The translations under genes were made by a program, and so were the position numbers. A stretch of 64,000 nucleotides of DNA from Streptomyces albireticuli (GTDB lineage: Bacteria; Actinomycetota; Actinomycetes; Streptomycetales; Streptomycetaceae), in NCBI RefSeq assembly GCF_002192455.1, contig NZ_CP021744.1, forward strand, positions 5,117,501 through 5,181,500, in the 5' to 3' direction. The notes under the pieces are model-generated. The model was not told the origin of the DNA, did no database searches, and worked only from the letters and a program-made list of their open reading frames with translations. Of the stretch, positions 32,772 to 41,746 are shown one piece after another (the first letter of the stretch is position 1; each line of letters starts with the position of its first letter).

Positions 32772-35369
32772 TCAGCCCGCGGCCGCCACGTCACAGGCCT
32801 GCGCCCGCAGCGCACGCGCCAGGTCGTCCCGGGCCTCCAGCACCAGGCGCCGCAGCGCCGGAGCGGCGTCCTCGTGCTCCGCCAGCCAGGCGTCCGTCGC
32901 GTCCAGCGTCCGCGTGTCGTCCTGGAGCGCCGGGTACAGGCCCCGGACCACGGACATGCCGATCTCGATGGACCGCTCGCGCCACACGCGCTCGATCACC
33001 TCGAAGTAGGGCCGCGCGTACGGCGCCAGCAGCTCCCGCTGCCCCGGCTGGTCGAAGCCCGCGATGGTCGCCTCGGCCAGCGCGTTGGAGAGCGTGTCGG
33101 ACTCCACGACCGCCGCCCACGCCTCCGCCTTGACCTCGGCGGACGGCCGTGAGGCCAGGCAGCGCACCTGGTGCCGCTTGCCGGAGGCGGTGTTGTCCCG
33201 GCCCAGCTCGGCGGTGATCGCCGACTCGTCGGCCGCGCCCCGGGCCGCGAGCGTCGCCAGGAACGCCCAGCGCAGCTCCTGGTCGACCTCCAGCCCGTCG
33301 ATCTTCCCGGAGCCGTCCAGCAGCCCGCGCAGCAGCTGGAGGTCGGCGTCGGTGCCGGCGAGCTGGGCGAAGAACCGCGCCCACGCCAGCTGGTGGCCGC
33401 CGCCCGGCTCGGCCAGCCGCAGCTCGCGCAGCGCGGCGCCGGCCAGCGACCGGCCGGCCCGGGCGCGCGAGTCGGGCGCCGCGTAGTGGACGAGGGCGGT
33501 CTGCGCCCACGTCTGCACCATCTGGAGGACGCCGATCTCGGTCTCGGCGCCGGCGAAGCGCTCCACGAGGTCCAGGAAGTCACGGGCGGGCATCAGCCCG
33601 TCACGGGTGAGGTTCCACAGCGCCGACCAGCACAGGGCCCGCGCGAGCGGGTCGGTGAGGTCACCCAGGTGCTTGCGCAGGGTGGCCAGCGAGCCCTCGT
33701 CGAAGCGGATCTTGCAGTACGTGAGGTCCTCGTCGTTGACCAGGACCAGCTCGGGCCGCTCGGCCCCGGCGAGCTCCGCGACGACCGTACGGGCGCCGTC
33801 GACGTCGACCTCGGCGCGGGCGTAGCGCACCAGCGCCCCGTCGGCCTCGGAGCGGCGGTAGAGGCCCACGGCCACCCGGTGCGGGCGCAGCCGCGGGTGG
33901 GAGTCCGCGGCCTCCTGGAGGATCGCCAGCTCGGTGATCCGGTCGCTCGCGTCGTACGTCACCAGCGGCGTGAGCGCGTTGACGCCCGCGGTCTGGAGCC
34001 AGGCGGCGGACCAGGCCTTCATGTCGCGGCCGGAGGTCTCCTCCAGCACCGACAGCAGGTCGCCGAGGCGGGTGTTGCCGTAGGCGTGGCGCTTGAAGTA
34101 GCGGCGGGCGCCCTCCAGGAAGGCGTCCCGGCCCACGTAGGCGACGAGCTGCTTGAGGACGGAGGCGCCCTTGGCGTAGGTGATGCCGTCGAAGTTGAGC
34201 TTGGCGTCCTCCAGGTCCCGGATGTCGGCGGTGACCGGGTGGGTGGACGGCAGCTGGTCGGCGCGGTAGGCCCAGGACTTGCGCTGGTTGGCGAAGGTGA
34301 TCCAGGCGTTCTCGAAGCGGGTCGCCTCGACCGTCGCGAAGGAGCCCATGAAGTCGGCGAACGACTCCTTGAGCCACAGGTCGTCCCACCACTCCATGGT
34401 CACCAGGTCGCCGAACCACATGTGCGCCATCTCGTGCATGATGACGTTGGCCCGCCGCTCGTACGACGACTGCGTGACCTTGCCGCGGAAGACGAACTCC
34501 TCCCGGAAGGTGACGCACCCCGGGTTCTCCATCGCGCCGAGGTTGTACTCGGGGACGAACGCCTGGTCGTACTTGCCGAACGGGTAGGGGTAGTCGAAGT
34601 TGTCGTGGAAGAAGTCCAGGCCCTGCTTGGTGACGGCGAAGATGTCGTCGGCGTCGAAGTGCCGGGCCAGGCCCTTGCGGCAGAGCGCGCCCAGCGGGAT
34701 CTCCAGGACCGTGCCGTCGGCGAACGTGCGGCTGTAGTGGTCGCGGACGACGTGGTAGGGGCCGGCGACGACGGCCGTGATGTAGGTGGAGATCGGCAGG
34801 GTGGGGACGAACCGCCAGGTGGCGCCGCCGCCCTCGGCGGGCTCGGGCTCGCCGGTGCGCTCGCCGTTGCCGAGCACCGTCCAGCCGTCGGGGGCCGTCA
34901 CGGTGAAGGTGAAGGGCGCCTTCAGGTCCGGCTGCTCGAAGTCGGCGAAGACCCGGCGGGCGTCGGCCGGCTCGTACTGCGTGTAGAGGTAGACCTCGCC
35001 GTCCTCGGGGTCGACGAAGCGGTGCATCCCCTCGCCGGTCCGGCTGTAGGCGCAGTGGGCGTCGACCACCAGGACGTTCTCGGCCTCCAGCGCGTCGAGC
35101 GCGAGGCGCGCGCCGTCGAAGACGGCCGCCGGGTCGAGCTCCCTGCCGTTGAGCGTGACGGCGGTCACCGACGGGGCGATCAGGTCCGCGAAGGTGGCGG
35201 CACCCGGTTCGGCGCACCGGAACCGGATCGTCGTCACCGACCGGAACGTCCGGGGCTCCGGCCCCGCTCCCACCGCGGACCGCAGGTCGAGCGCCACGTC
35301 ATAGGCGTCCACGGCCAGCAGCCGGGCCCGCTCGCGGGCCTCCTCACGGGTCAGGTTCTCACCGGGCAC
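32772..35369 (-). CDS. pepN: Aminopeptidase N (M1 zinc metallopeptidase), copy 2
   Basis: 865 residues with the same architecture as the copy at 20752: GAMEN at 278-282, HEMAH at 312-316 and Glu335 in WLKESFA. It diverges in several places, for example GAMENPGCVTFREEFVFRG against GAMENAGAVTIRDQYVFRS, and an inserted acidic segment near 171-182. I set the GTG start (VPGENLTREEARERARLL) by alignment with the paralogue; GAGGGAG lies upstream. ATG 35420 (17 residues longer) is possible. Probably cytoplasmic peptide turnover with different substrate preference. Confidence 0.95.
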   Translation of the reverse strand: MPGENLTREEARERARLLAVDAYDVALDLRSAVGAGPEPRTFRSVTTIRFRCAEPGAATFADLIAPSVTAVTLNGRELDPAAVFDGARLALDALEAENVLVVDAHCAYSRTGEGMHRFVDPEDGEVYLYTQYEPADARRVFADFEQPDLKAPFTFTVTAPDGWTVLGNGERTGEPEPAEGGGATWRFVPTLPISTYITAVVAGPYHVVRDHYSRTFADGTVLEIPLGALCRKGLARHFDADDIFAVTKQGLDFFHDNFDYPYPFGKYDQAFVPEYNLGAMENPGCVTFREEFVFRGKVTQSSYERRANVIMHEMAHMWFGDLVTMEWWDDLWLKESFADFMGSFATVEATRFENAWITFANQRKSWAYRADQLPSTHPVTADIRDLEDAKLNFDGITYAKGASVLKQLVAYVGRDAFLEGARRYFKRHAYGNTRLGDLLSVLEETSGRDMKAWSAAWLQTAGVNALTPLVTYDASDRITELAILQEAADSHPRLRPHRVAVGLYRRSEADGALVRYARAEVDVDGARTVVAELAGAERPELVLVNDEDLTYCKIRFDEGSLATLRKHLGDLTDPLARALCWSALWNLTRDGLMPARDFLDLVERFAGAETEIGVLQMVQTWAQTALVHYAAPDSRARAGRSLAGAALRELRLAEPGGGHQLAWARFFAQLAGTDADLQLLRGLLDGSGKIDGLEVDQELRWAFLATLAARGAADESAITAELGRDNTASGKRHQVRCLASRPSAEVKAEAWAAVVESDTLSNALAEATIAGFDQPGQRELLAPYARPYFEVIERVWRERSIEIGMSVVRGLYPALQDDTRTLDATDAWLAEHEDAAPALRRLVLEARDDLARALRAQACDVAAAG

Positions 35370-35476
35370 GACGCGGGCTCCCTCGGCTTCGTCTCGTATT
35401 TCGGACACATCAGGAATCATGGCACGGGGTGTCGTTGTTGAGGCGTCCAGTGATCAGCTCGTTTGAGGAGATTCCT

Positions 35477-36115
35477 GTGACCGCTGCCGAGAAGACCGTC
35501 GCGGACTTCTGGTTCGACCCGCTCTGCCCCTGGGCGTGGATGACGTCCCGCTGGATGCTGGAGGTCGAGAAGGTGCGCCCCGTCGAGGTGCGCTGGCACG
35601 TGATGAGCCTGGCCGTGCTGAACGAGAACAAGCTGGACGAGGTGCCCGAGGAGATCCGCGAGGTGCTGCGCACCGAGGCCTGGGGCCCGGTGCGGGTCTG
35701 CATCGCCGCGGAGCTCAAGCACGGCCCGGAGGTCCTCGGCCCGCTCTACACCGCGCTCGGCAACCGCTTCCACCTCCAGGGTCTGCCGCGCGACCGCGAG
35801 ACCATCGCCGCCGCCCTGGCGGAGGTGGGCCTCCCCGTGGAGCTGGCGGACGCCGCGCACAGCGACGCCTTCGACGCGGAGCTGCGCGCCTCGCACCAGG
35901 AGGGCATCGACAAGGTCGGCCAGGACGTCGGCACGCCGGTCATCGCGGTGCCGGGCGCCGACGGCGAGCAGATCGCCTTCTTCGGCCCGGTCGTCACCCC
36001 CGCGCCCAAGGGCGAGGCGGCGGCCAGACTGTGGGACGGCACCCTGCTGGTCGCCTCCACGCCGGGGTTCTACGAGATCAAGCGCACCCGCACGCAGGGC
36101 CCGGTCTTCGACTAG
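35477..36115 (+). CDS. DsbA-fold thioredoxin-like oxidoreductase (mycothiol-dependent nitroreductase-like)
   Basis: 212-residue cytoplasmic protein of the DsbA/FrnE-like thioredoxin superfamily. The active-site position reads DPLCPWAW with a single Cys17 (CPWA instead of CxxC), as in the actinobacterial Rv2466c-type mycothiol-dependent reductases. GTPVIAVPG is the cis-Pro loop. There is no signal peptide. The GTG start at 35477 has GAGGAG 6 bp upstream; a longer frame from 35429 is less likely. Divergent from pepN copy 2 with about 107 bp between. Confidence 0.9.
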   Translation: MTAAEKTVADFWFDPLCPWAWMTSRWMLEVEKVRPVEVRWHVMSLAVLNENKLDEVPEEIREVLRTEAWGPVRVCIAAELKHGPEVLGPLYTALGNRFHLQGLPRDRETIAAALAEVGLPVELADAAHSDAFDAELRASHQEGIDKVGQDVGTPVIAVPGADGEQIAFFGPVVTPAPKGEAAARLWDGTLLVASTPGFYEIKRTRTQGPVFD

Positions 36116-36175
36116 CCCGCACCGGTCGGTGCGGTTCGACGGGCGCCACGGGGCAAGGTCCCTTAATGTCCCGGT

Positions 36176-36811
36176 ATGGGCCGCACCGACCTCTCCCGTC
36201 CGCTCGGCCGCGACGGCGGCCGGGCCGACGAGCGGCCGTCGGACGCCGGCGCCCGCTACGCCGAGCTGCCCGTGCGCCCGTACGACCTGCTGCTCAAGAT
36301 CGCTTGCCGGGTCGTGGCGGTGCTGTGGTCGCTGCTCGGCATGCGCCGGGCGGCGGCCGTCCTGCGGCACTATCTGCGCGGCACCGGCGCGGCCTACCGG
36401 GTGGACGCCGCGGAGCTGCTCGCCCTGCCGGCCGTCCGGTCCGCCGCCGAGGAGCAGCTGGCCCGCTGGCGCGCCGAGGCGCAGAACCGCTGGCGGCGAG
36501 GGCCGCGTACCCCGGCCGCCTACCCCGCCGACAGCGGGTGGCGCGGGGTGCGGCTGACCCGGCGGGGGAGCACGGACTGGTGGCTCGCCCTGCGCGGCGT
36601 CGAATTCCGGCTGACGGGCACGGTCCGGGTGGCCGCCGACGGCGCGACGAACGTCGACTATCGCTTTGCCGTGTGCAAGAACGGGAACTTCGCGCGCGGG
36701 GAACGCGCGGAATCCGAATACGGGATTCCGTTCGCCGTGTTCGCGCGTCTTCACGAGACGGGTCTCGCGCGGGAATTCACGGTCACCGGCGAGGCGTTCG
36801 GACACGTCTGA
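36176..36811 (+). CDS. Conserved hypothetical protein
   Basis: 211 residues, not recognised. The N-terminal half is Arg/Ala-rich with a short hydrophobic stretch (LLKIACRVVAVLWSLLGM, about residues 38-55) that could be membrane-associated. The C-terminal half is beta-rich (WLALRGVEFRLTGTVRVAADGATNVDYRFAVCKNGNF) and ends EFTVTGEAFGHV, which looks like a small secreted or peripheral domain. It lies 60 bp after the DsbA-fold gene on the same strand. A strong terminator follows. Codon usage is normal except for the last ~40 codons, which are slightly less G/C at third positions. Confidence 0.72.
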   Translation: MGRTDLSRPLGRDGGRADERPSDAGARYAELPVRPYDLLLKIACRVVAVLWSLLGMRRAAAVLRHYLRGTGAAYRVDAAELLALPAVRSAAEEQLARWRAEAQNRWRRGPRTPAAYPADSGWRGVRLTRRGSTDWWLALRGVEFRLTGTVRVAADGATNVDYRFAVCKNGNFARGERAESEYGIPFAVFARLHETGLAREFTVTGEAFGHV

Positions 36812-36864
36812 GAAGAGCGTTACGGCAGTGGGACCCTGAGGCGCCGACAGCTCTGGTAGACAGG

Positions 36865-36903
36865 GAGAGGCCCCCGCGCGAATCGACCGCGCGGGGGCCT
36901 CTC
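36865..36903. terminator. Bidirectional terminator upstream of SOD 3' end
   Basis: Perfect 16-bp inverted repeat (arms 36865-36880 and 36888-36903) between convergent genes ending at 36811 and 36960. Confidence 0.9.
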
Positions 36904-36959
36904 GGGCACCTGTCCCGTGAAGGTTGAGAAGACGATCACGAGCAGGGCGTACCGGGGTG

Positions 36960-37598
36960 TTACGGAACCAGCAGCAGGTTGCCGCGCTCCTTGGCGGCCG
37001 TGTAGCGCTTGGCCACGTCCTGCCAGTTGACGACGGCCCACATGGCGTCGATGAAGTCGACCTTCTGGTTCTTGTACTGAAGGTAGAAGGCGTGCTCCCA
37101 GGCGTCGAAGACCAGGATCGGGACCGAGCCCTGGCCGACGTTGCCCTGGTGGTCGTAGACCTGCTCGACGATCAGCTTGCCGCTGATCGGCTCGTAGGCG
37201 AGGACGCCCCAGCCGGAGCCCTGGGTGGTCGCGGAGGCCTTGGTCAGCTGGGCCTTGAACTTCGCGAAGGAGCCGAACGACTCGGCGATGGCGTCCGCCA
37301 GCTCGCCCACGCCGTCCTTGTCCAGGGGCTCGCCGCCGCCGTCGCCGGTCATGTTCTGCCAGTAGATGCTGTGCAGGATGTGGCCGGACAGGTGGAAGGC
37401 CAGGTTCTTCTCGAGGCCGTTGATGGCGCCCCACTGGTCCTTGTCGCGGGCCTCGGCGAGCTGCTCCAGCGTGTCGTTCGCGCCCTTGACGTACGCGGCG
37501 TGGTGCTTGTCGTGGTGCAGCTCGATGATCTTCGCATCGATGACCGGCTGAAGCGCCGCGTAATCGTAGGGGAGTTCAGGAAGTGTGTAGATGGCCAT
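36960..37598 (-). CDS. sodF: Fe/Mn-type superoxide dismutase (SodF-like)
   Basis: Dismutates superoxide in the cytoplasm. 212 residues; metal ligands His28, His76, Asp165 and His169 (DAWEHAFYLQYKN) are all present. The hydrogen-bonding Gln is in TTQGSGWG (Gln126), a Mn-SOD-like position, while streptomycete SodF is usually described as iron-containing, so the metal cannot be decided from sequence. A Nur-like box 22 bp upstream of the start suggests nickel-dependent repression, as known for sodF of S. coelicolor, where the Ni-enzyme SodN replaces it when nickel is plentiful. Confidence 0.96.
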   Translation of the reverse strand: MAIYTLPELPYDYAALQPVIDAKIIELHHDKHHAAYVKGANDTLEQLAEARDKDQWGAINGLEKNLAFHLSGHILHSIYWQNMTGDGGGEPLDKDGVGELADAIAESFGSFAKFKAQLTKASATTQGSGWGVLAYEPISGKLIVEQVYDHQGNVGQGSVPILVFDAWEHAFYLQYKNQKVDFIDAMWAVVNWQDVAKRYTAAKERGNLLLVP

Positions 37599-37619
37599 GC
37601 CGAGCCCTCCGACTGCTTA

Positions 37620-37636
37620 TTGCAATTAACTTGCAG
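37620..37636 (-). promoter_or_regulatory. Nur-like box upstream of sodF
   Basis: TTGCAA-TTAAC-TTGCAG: two TTGCA hexamers separated by 5 bases, located 22-38 bp upstream of the sodF start. It matches the published Nur operator layout (TTGCaa, 5-nt spacer, TTGCAA) in position and spacing. Only the last base deviates. Confidence 0.8.
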
Positions 37637-37709
37637 GTAGACGCTACCAGTAACAGCCTGCGACGCGCGGTTAAGGGTGCCCTATTTGACGAGTCTCGGA
37701 CCAAAGACC

Positions 37710-37750
37710 GAGGCGGGGTAGGTCCAGGAGATCAGGACCTACCCCGCCTC
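37710..37750 (-). terminator. Terminator after amino-acid permease 1
   Basis: Perfect 16-bp inverted repeat GAGGCGGGGTAGGTCC and its complement with a 9-nt loop, 24 bp beyond the permease stop at 37775. Confidence 0.88.
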
Positions 37751-37774
37751 TGTGGGGGGTGTGATGGTGGAGCG

Positions 37775-39202
37775 TCAGTTCCGGACGGACTCCTTGGCTG
37801 CCACCGCGCGCTGGCGCAGGTAGCCGACGAGACAGAGGGCGACGGTGAGGCCGGCCGTGGCGAAGAGCTGGATCCGGGTCTCCTCCTGCCGCAGCATCAG
37901 GCCGAGGACCGCGAGGATCGCGGCGATGGCCACCCACGTCAGGGTGGGGTAGGCCCACATCCGCACGACCAGCTTCTCCGGCTCCTCGCGCTCCAGCTTC
38001 CGCCGCAGGGCCAGCTGGGTGACGGCGATGAACAGCCACACCACCAGCACCGCCGCGCCGGTCACGTACAGCAGCCACTTGAAGACGGTGTCGGGCCACC
38101 AGTAGCTCAGCAGCACCGCGAAGAAGCCGAAGGCGGAGGAGGCCAGCACCGTCAGACGGGGCACGCCGCCGCTGGTCCGGGCCAGGAAGCGGGGGCCCTG
38201 GCCGCGCATCACCAGGGAGTACGACATCCGGGAGGCGCCGTAGATGTTGGCGTTCATCGCGGAGAGCAGAGCGATCAGCACGATCACGTTCATGATCTGC
38301 CCGGCGGCCGGGATGTCGAGGTACTTCAGGACGGCCACGTACGGACCGTGGGCGGTGATCGACTCGTCGTTCCACGGGATCACCGTGACGATCACGAGCA
38401 TCGAGCCGACGTAGAAGAGGGCGATGCGCCACATCGCCGTGCGGACCGCCTGGGCGACGCCCTTGACCGGGTGCTCGGACTCGGCCGCGGCGATCGTCAC
38501 CGTCTCCAGGCCGCCGTAGGCGAAGACCGAGGCCAGCAGGCCGACGACCAGGCCGTTGGCGCCGTTGGGTATGAAGCCGCCGTGACCGCTGAGGTTGGAG
38601 CTGCCCGGCGCCTCGGTGCCCGGCAGCACGCCGAGGATGGCCAGCACGCCCAGGACCAGGAAGATGGCGATCGCGCCGACCTTGAGCGCCGCGAACCAGA
38701 ACTCGAACTCACCGAAGTTGCCGACCGCCGCCAGGTTCGTGCCGCAGAAGAGCGCCATGAAGAGGAGGACCCACATCCAGGAGTCCGTCGACGGGAACCA
38801 CGACTGCATGATCGCCGCGGCGCCGATCGCCTCGGCGGCGATGCCCACACAGAGCTCCACCCAGAACATCCAGCCGGCGGCGAACCCCGCCCAGGGGCCG
38901 ATCGCCCGGTTGGCGTGGACGGAGAAGGTTCCCGAGGCCGGGTTGGCCGCCGACATCTCGCCCAGCATGCGCATCACGAGCATCACCAGAAGCCCGGAGA
39001 CCGCGTAGGCGAGGACGATGGCGGGACCGGCGGCGGCGATACCGGCGCCCGAGCCGACGAACAGACCGGCGCCGATCACACCGCCGAGGGCGATCATCGA
39101 CAGATGGCGCTGCTTGAGGCCGTGCGACAGATCCGTGCCGCCCGGCTCCTGGGGGGTGACCCCGTCGCGCGAGGGCGCGGAGGTCGCAGGTGTCCGAGTC
39201 AT
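37775..39202 (-). CDS. Amino-acid permease, APC superfamily (AAT/GABA permease-like), copy 1
   Basis: Proton-coupled amino-acid importer; 475 residues with about 12 membrane helices. The N-terminal family signature is intact: LKQRHLSMIALGGVIGAGLFVGSGAGIAAAGPA. Further markers are MLGEMSAANPASGTFSVHANRAIG and the helix-6 region SVFAYGGLETVTIAAAESEHP. AAT-family members carry aromatic or neutral amino acids or GABA; substrate cannot be decided. Followed in the same direction by none; copy 2 lies 178 bp upstream on the same strand. Confidence 0.92.
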   Translation of the reverse strand: MTRTPATSAPSRDGVTPQEPGGTDLSHGLKQRHLSMIALGGVIGAGLFVGSGAGIAAAGPAIVLAYAVSGLLVMLVMRMLGEMSAANPASGTFSVHANRAIGPWAGFAAGWMFWVELCVGIAAEAIGAAAIMQSWFPSTDSWMWVLLFMALFCGTNLAAVGNFGEFEFWFAALKVGAIAIFLVLGVLAILGVLPGTEAPGSSNLSGHGGFIPNGANGLVVGLLASVFAYGGLETVTIAAAESEHPVKGVAQAVRTAMWRIALFYVGSMLVIVTVIPWNDESITAHGPYVAVLKYLDIPAAGQIMNVIVLIALLSAMNANIYGASRMSYSLVMRGQGPRFLARTSGGVPRLTVLASSAFGFFAVLLSYWWPDTVFKWLLYVTGAAVLVVWLFIAVTQLALRRKLEREEPEKLVVRMWAYPTLTWVAIAAILAVLGLMLRQEETRIQLFATAGLTVALCLVGYLRQRAVAAKESVRN

Positions 39203-39380
39203 GATCGTGTGTGTCCCGTGGGGTGAGAGCGGAAAAGTGGCCTCAGTGTGGGGTTCATGTTCGCTCAGGACAACACCTGTGACACGCCTGTCCGATATTC
39301 AGACGAGAGTGTGACTGTACGTGCCTGACGTCTCGCCAGAACCGATGCGAATCCGCGGTTTCAGCGGCGCCCGAGAAGGC

Positions 39381-40778
39381 TTACCGGGGGTTACGACGGA
39401 GCCGGAGCTCCCGCAGACCGGCGACCAGGAGCACCGCGCCCGTCGCCGCGGCGGACCACATCAGCTGCGGCCGCGCGCCCTCGTCGGTGAGCATCAGCAC
39501 CAGCACGGCGCCCATCGCGGCCAGAGCGACCCAGGTCAGATAGGGGAAGCCCCACATCCGCAGCGTCAGCCGGTCCGGCATCTCGCGCTCGATCCGGCGC
39601 CGCAGCCGCAGCTGCGAGGCGGCGATCAGGCCCCAGACGAAGAGCAGTACCGCACCCACGGCGTTCAGCAAGTAGTGGAAGATCGAATCCGGCCACTTCA
39701 GATTCAGTATCACCGAGGCGAAACCGAAGGCGACCGAGGCGAGCACGGCCCGGCGCGGCACGCCGCCGCCCGACACCTTGAGCAGCGAGCGCGGCGCCTC
39801 GCCCCGCTCGGCCAGCGAGAAGACCATCCGTGACGAGCCGTAGAGGTTGGCGTTCAGGGCGGACAGCAGTGCCACGAAGACCACGATGTTCATGATCTGC
39901 CCGGCCCCGGGCACCCCGATGTGGTCCAGCACCGCCACGTAGGGGCTCTTGCCCGGCTGCATGGACGACCACGGCAGCAGGGTCACGATGACCAGCATCG
40001 AGCCCACGTAGAAGAAGAGGATCCGCCACACGGCGCTGCGCACCGCCCGGCCCACGGCGCGTGCCGGGTCGTCGGATTCGGCGGCCGCGATGGTGACGAC
40101 CTCCAGGCCGCCGAAGGCGAAGACGACCGCCAGGACGCCGGAGACCACGCCGCTCCAGCCGTGCGGCAGGAAGCCGCCCTGGCCGGTGAGGTTGGACAGG
40201 CCCACCGCGCTGGTGTCCGGCAGCACCCCGAAGATCGCCAGCAGGCTGAGCCCCAGGAACAGGACGATCGCGCCGACCTTGAGGGTGGCGAACCAGAACT
40301 CGAACTCGCCGAAGTTCTTCACCGCCGCGAGGTTGGCGGCCGTGAAGACCACCATGAAGATCAGCACCCAGCCCCACTGGGGCACCGACGGCACCCAGCC
40401 GTTCGCGATCTGGGCCGCGCCCGTCGCCTCCACGGCCAGCACGACCACCAGCAGGAACCAGTAGAGCCAGCCCACCGTGAAGCCCGCCCACCGGCCCAGG
40501 GCCCGCTCCGCGTGCACGGAGAACGCGCCCGACGCGGGCATCGCCGAGGACATCTCGCCGAGCATCCGCATCACCAGCATCGCGAGCGCGCCCGCGATCA
40601 GGTAGGACACGATGATCCCCGGGCCGGCCACGGCGATACCGGCACCCGAGCCCACGAACAGGCCGGCGCCGATCACGCCGCCCAGCCCCAGCATCGTCAG
40701 ATGCCGCTGCTTGAGCCCGGCCGACAGCGGTTCTTTCTCGCCGGTGAGGGTGTCAGCGGCTGGCGGTGCGTCGTGCAT
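39381..40778 (-). CDS. Amino-acid permease, APC superfamily (AAT family), copy 2
   Basis: 465 residues from the ATG at 40778 (MHDAPPAADTLTGEKEPLSAGLKQRHLTM), about 12 helices. Highly similar to copy 1 in the signature segments: LGGVIGAGLFVGSGAGIAVAGPG, MLGEMSSAMPASGAFSVHAERALGRW and AVVFAFGGLEVVTIAAAESDDP. The 178-bp gap to copy 1 allows independent transcription. A longer upstream frame to 40856 lacks conservation. The divergent bioY gene shares its 280-bp upstream region, which carries a long-distance inverted repeat. Confidence 0.92.
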   Translation of the reverse strand: MHDAPPAADTLTGEKEPLSAGLKQRHLTMLGLGGVIGAGLFVGSGAGIAVAGPGIIVSYLIAGALAMLVMRMLGEMSSAMPASGAFSVHAERALGRWAGFTVGWLYWFLLVVVLAVEATGAAQIANGWVPSVPQWGWVLIFMVVFTAANLAAVKNFGEFEFWFATLKVGAIVLFLGLSLLAIFGVLPDTSAVGLSNLTGQGGFLPHGWSGVVSGVLAVVFAFGGLEVVTIAAAESDDPARAVGRAVRSAVWRILFFYVGSMLVIVTLLPWSSMQPGKSPYVAVLDHIGVPGAGQIMNIVVFVALLSALNANLYGSSRMVFSLAERGEAPRSLLKVSGGGVPRRAVLASVAFGFASVILNLKWPDSIFHYLLNAVGAVLLFVWGLIAASQLRLRRRIEREMPDRLTLRMWGFPYLTWVALAAMGAVLVLMLTDEGARPQLMWSAAATGAVLLVAGLRELRLRRNPR

Positions 40779-40836
40779 GGGGCTCGTACTTCCGGATCTG
40801 CGCGCGAGGCGCATGGGGGGTGCGCACGGGGCGCGA

Positions 40837-41042
40837 AGAGGTATAGGTGACTCCACATTCTCCCGGCGGAGTCGTCTGAGCCAAGCCTCGCCGCTCTCCA
40901 GTGACGAGCATCACGCGCCATTCTGCCCACGCTGGGAAGCCTCCAAGCGGAACGCCCCGCCTTTGTCATCGCCACCCGGTGCCCGGACGGCGACGCTCGG
41001 CTAACGTCGCCCTGGTCCCTTACTTACTTGTCCTATACCTCT
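40837..41042. promoter_or_regulatory. Inverted pair of 11-bp elements flanking the permease/bioY divergent promoter region
   Basis: AGAGGTATAGG at 40837-40847 and its exact reverse complement CCTATACCTCT at 41032-41042. They lie about 60 bp from the permease start and 17 bp from the bioY start. Each contains a TATA-like core. Could be paired operators or -10 regions; no matching regulator is known to me. Confidence 0.45.
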
Positions 41043-41058
41043 ATCTCGCGGAGTACCG

Positions 41059-41661
41059 ATGGCCACCGCCGCTGCTTCTGTCACCCGGACCGGTACGGTC
41101 CTCGCCGATCTGCTCCCCGCCACCTCCGCCGGGCGCGCCCGCGTCCGCGACGCCGCCCTGATCCTCGGCGGTGCCGCGCTGACCGGCCTGACCGCCCAGA
41201 TCGCGATCCCGGTCCCCGGCTCCCCGGTCCCGGTCAGTGGCCAGACCTTCGCCGCCCTCCTGGTCGGCACCGCCCTCGGCGCCCGCCGCGGCTTCCTCTC
41301 CCTCGCCCTCTACGCGGTGGTCGGCATGGCCGGCGTGCCGTGGTTCGCCGAGGGCCGCACCGGCACGGCCTTCGCCTCCTTCGGCTACGTCCTCGGCATG
41401 CTGCTGGCCACCACCGTCGTCGGCGCGCTCGCCCGCCGCGGTGCCGACCGCTCCGTCCTGCGCACCGCGGGCACCATGGCGCTCGGTTCCGCGATCATCT
41501 ACGCGGTCGGCGTCCCCTACCTCGCGCTGTACGCCCACATCTCCCTGACCGAGGCGGTCGCGGCGGGCCTGACGCCCTTTCTCATCGGCGACGCCCTGAA
41601 GGCCGCCCTGGCCATGGGCGCCCTGCCCGCCGCCTGGAAGCTGCTGGGCCGCCGCGGCTGA
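41059..41661 (+). CDS. bioY: Biotin transporter substrate-binding membrane subunit BioY
   Basis: S-component of an ECF-type biotin importer; 200 residues, about six helices. Family signatures TGLTAQIAIPVPGSPVPVSGQTFAALLVGTALG and GFLSLALYAVVGMAGVPWFAEG are intact. No bioM/bioN ATPase or T-component is adjacent, so it must either act alone, as some BioY proteins do, or share modules encoded elsewhere. ATG 41059 with GCGGAG upstream. Followed by a strong terminator. Confidence 0.93.
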   Translation: MATAAASVTRTGTVLADLLPATSAGRARVRDAALILGGAALTGLTAQIAIPVPGSPVPVSGQTFAALLVGTALGARRGFLSLALYAVVGMAGVPWFAEGRTGTAFASFGYVLGMLLATTVVGALARRGADRSVLRTAGTMALGSAIIYAVGVPYLALYAHISLTEAVAAGLTPFLIGDALKAALAMGALPAAWKLLGRRG

Positions 41662-41682
41662 CGCCGCCCCGCGCCGCACGAG

Positions 41683-41720
41683 CCGGGCCCGCACCCCTGA
41701 CGCCAGGGGTGCGGGCCCGG
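41683..41720. terminator. Bidirectional terminator between bioY and the LPRTG protein gene
   Basis: Perfect 17-bp inverted repeat (arms 41683-41699, 41704-41720) with a 4-nt loop between convergent stops. Confidence 0.92.
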
Positions 41721-41746
41721 TCCGCGTCCAGGACGGCCGCCGGAGC

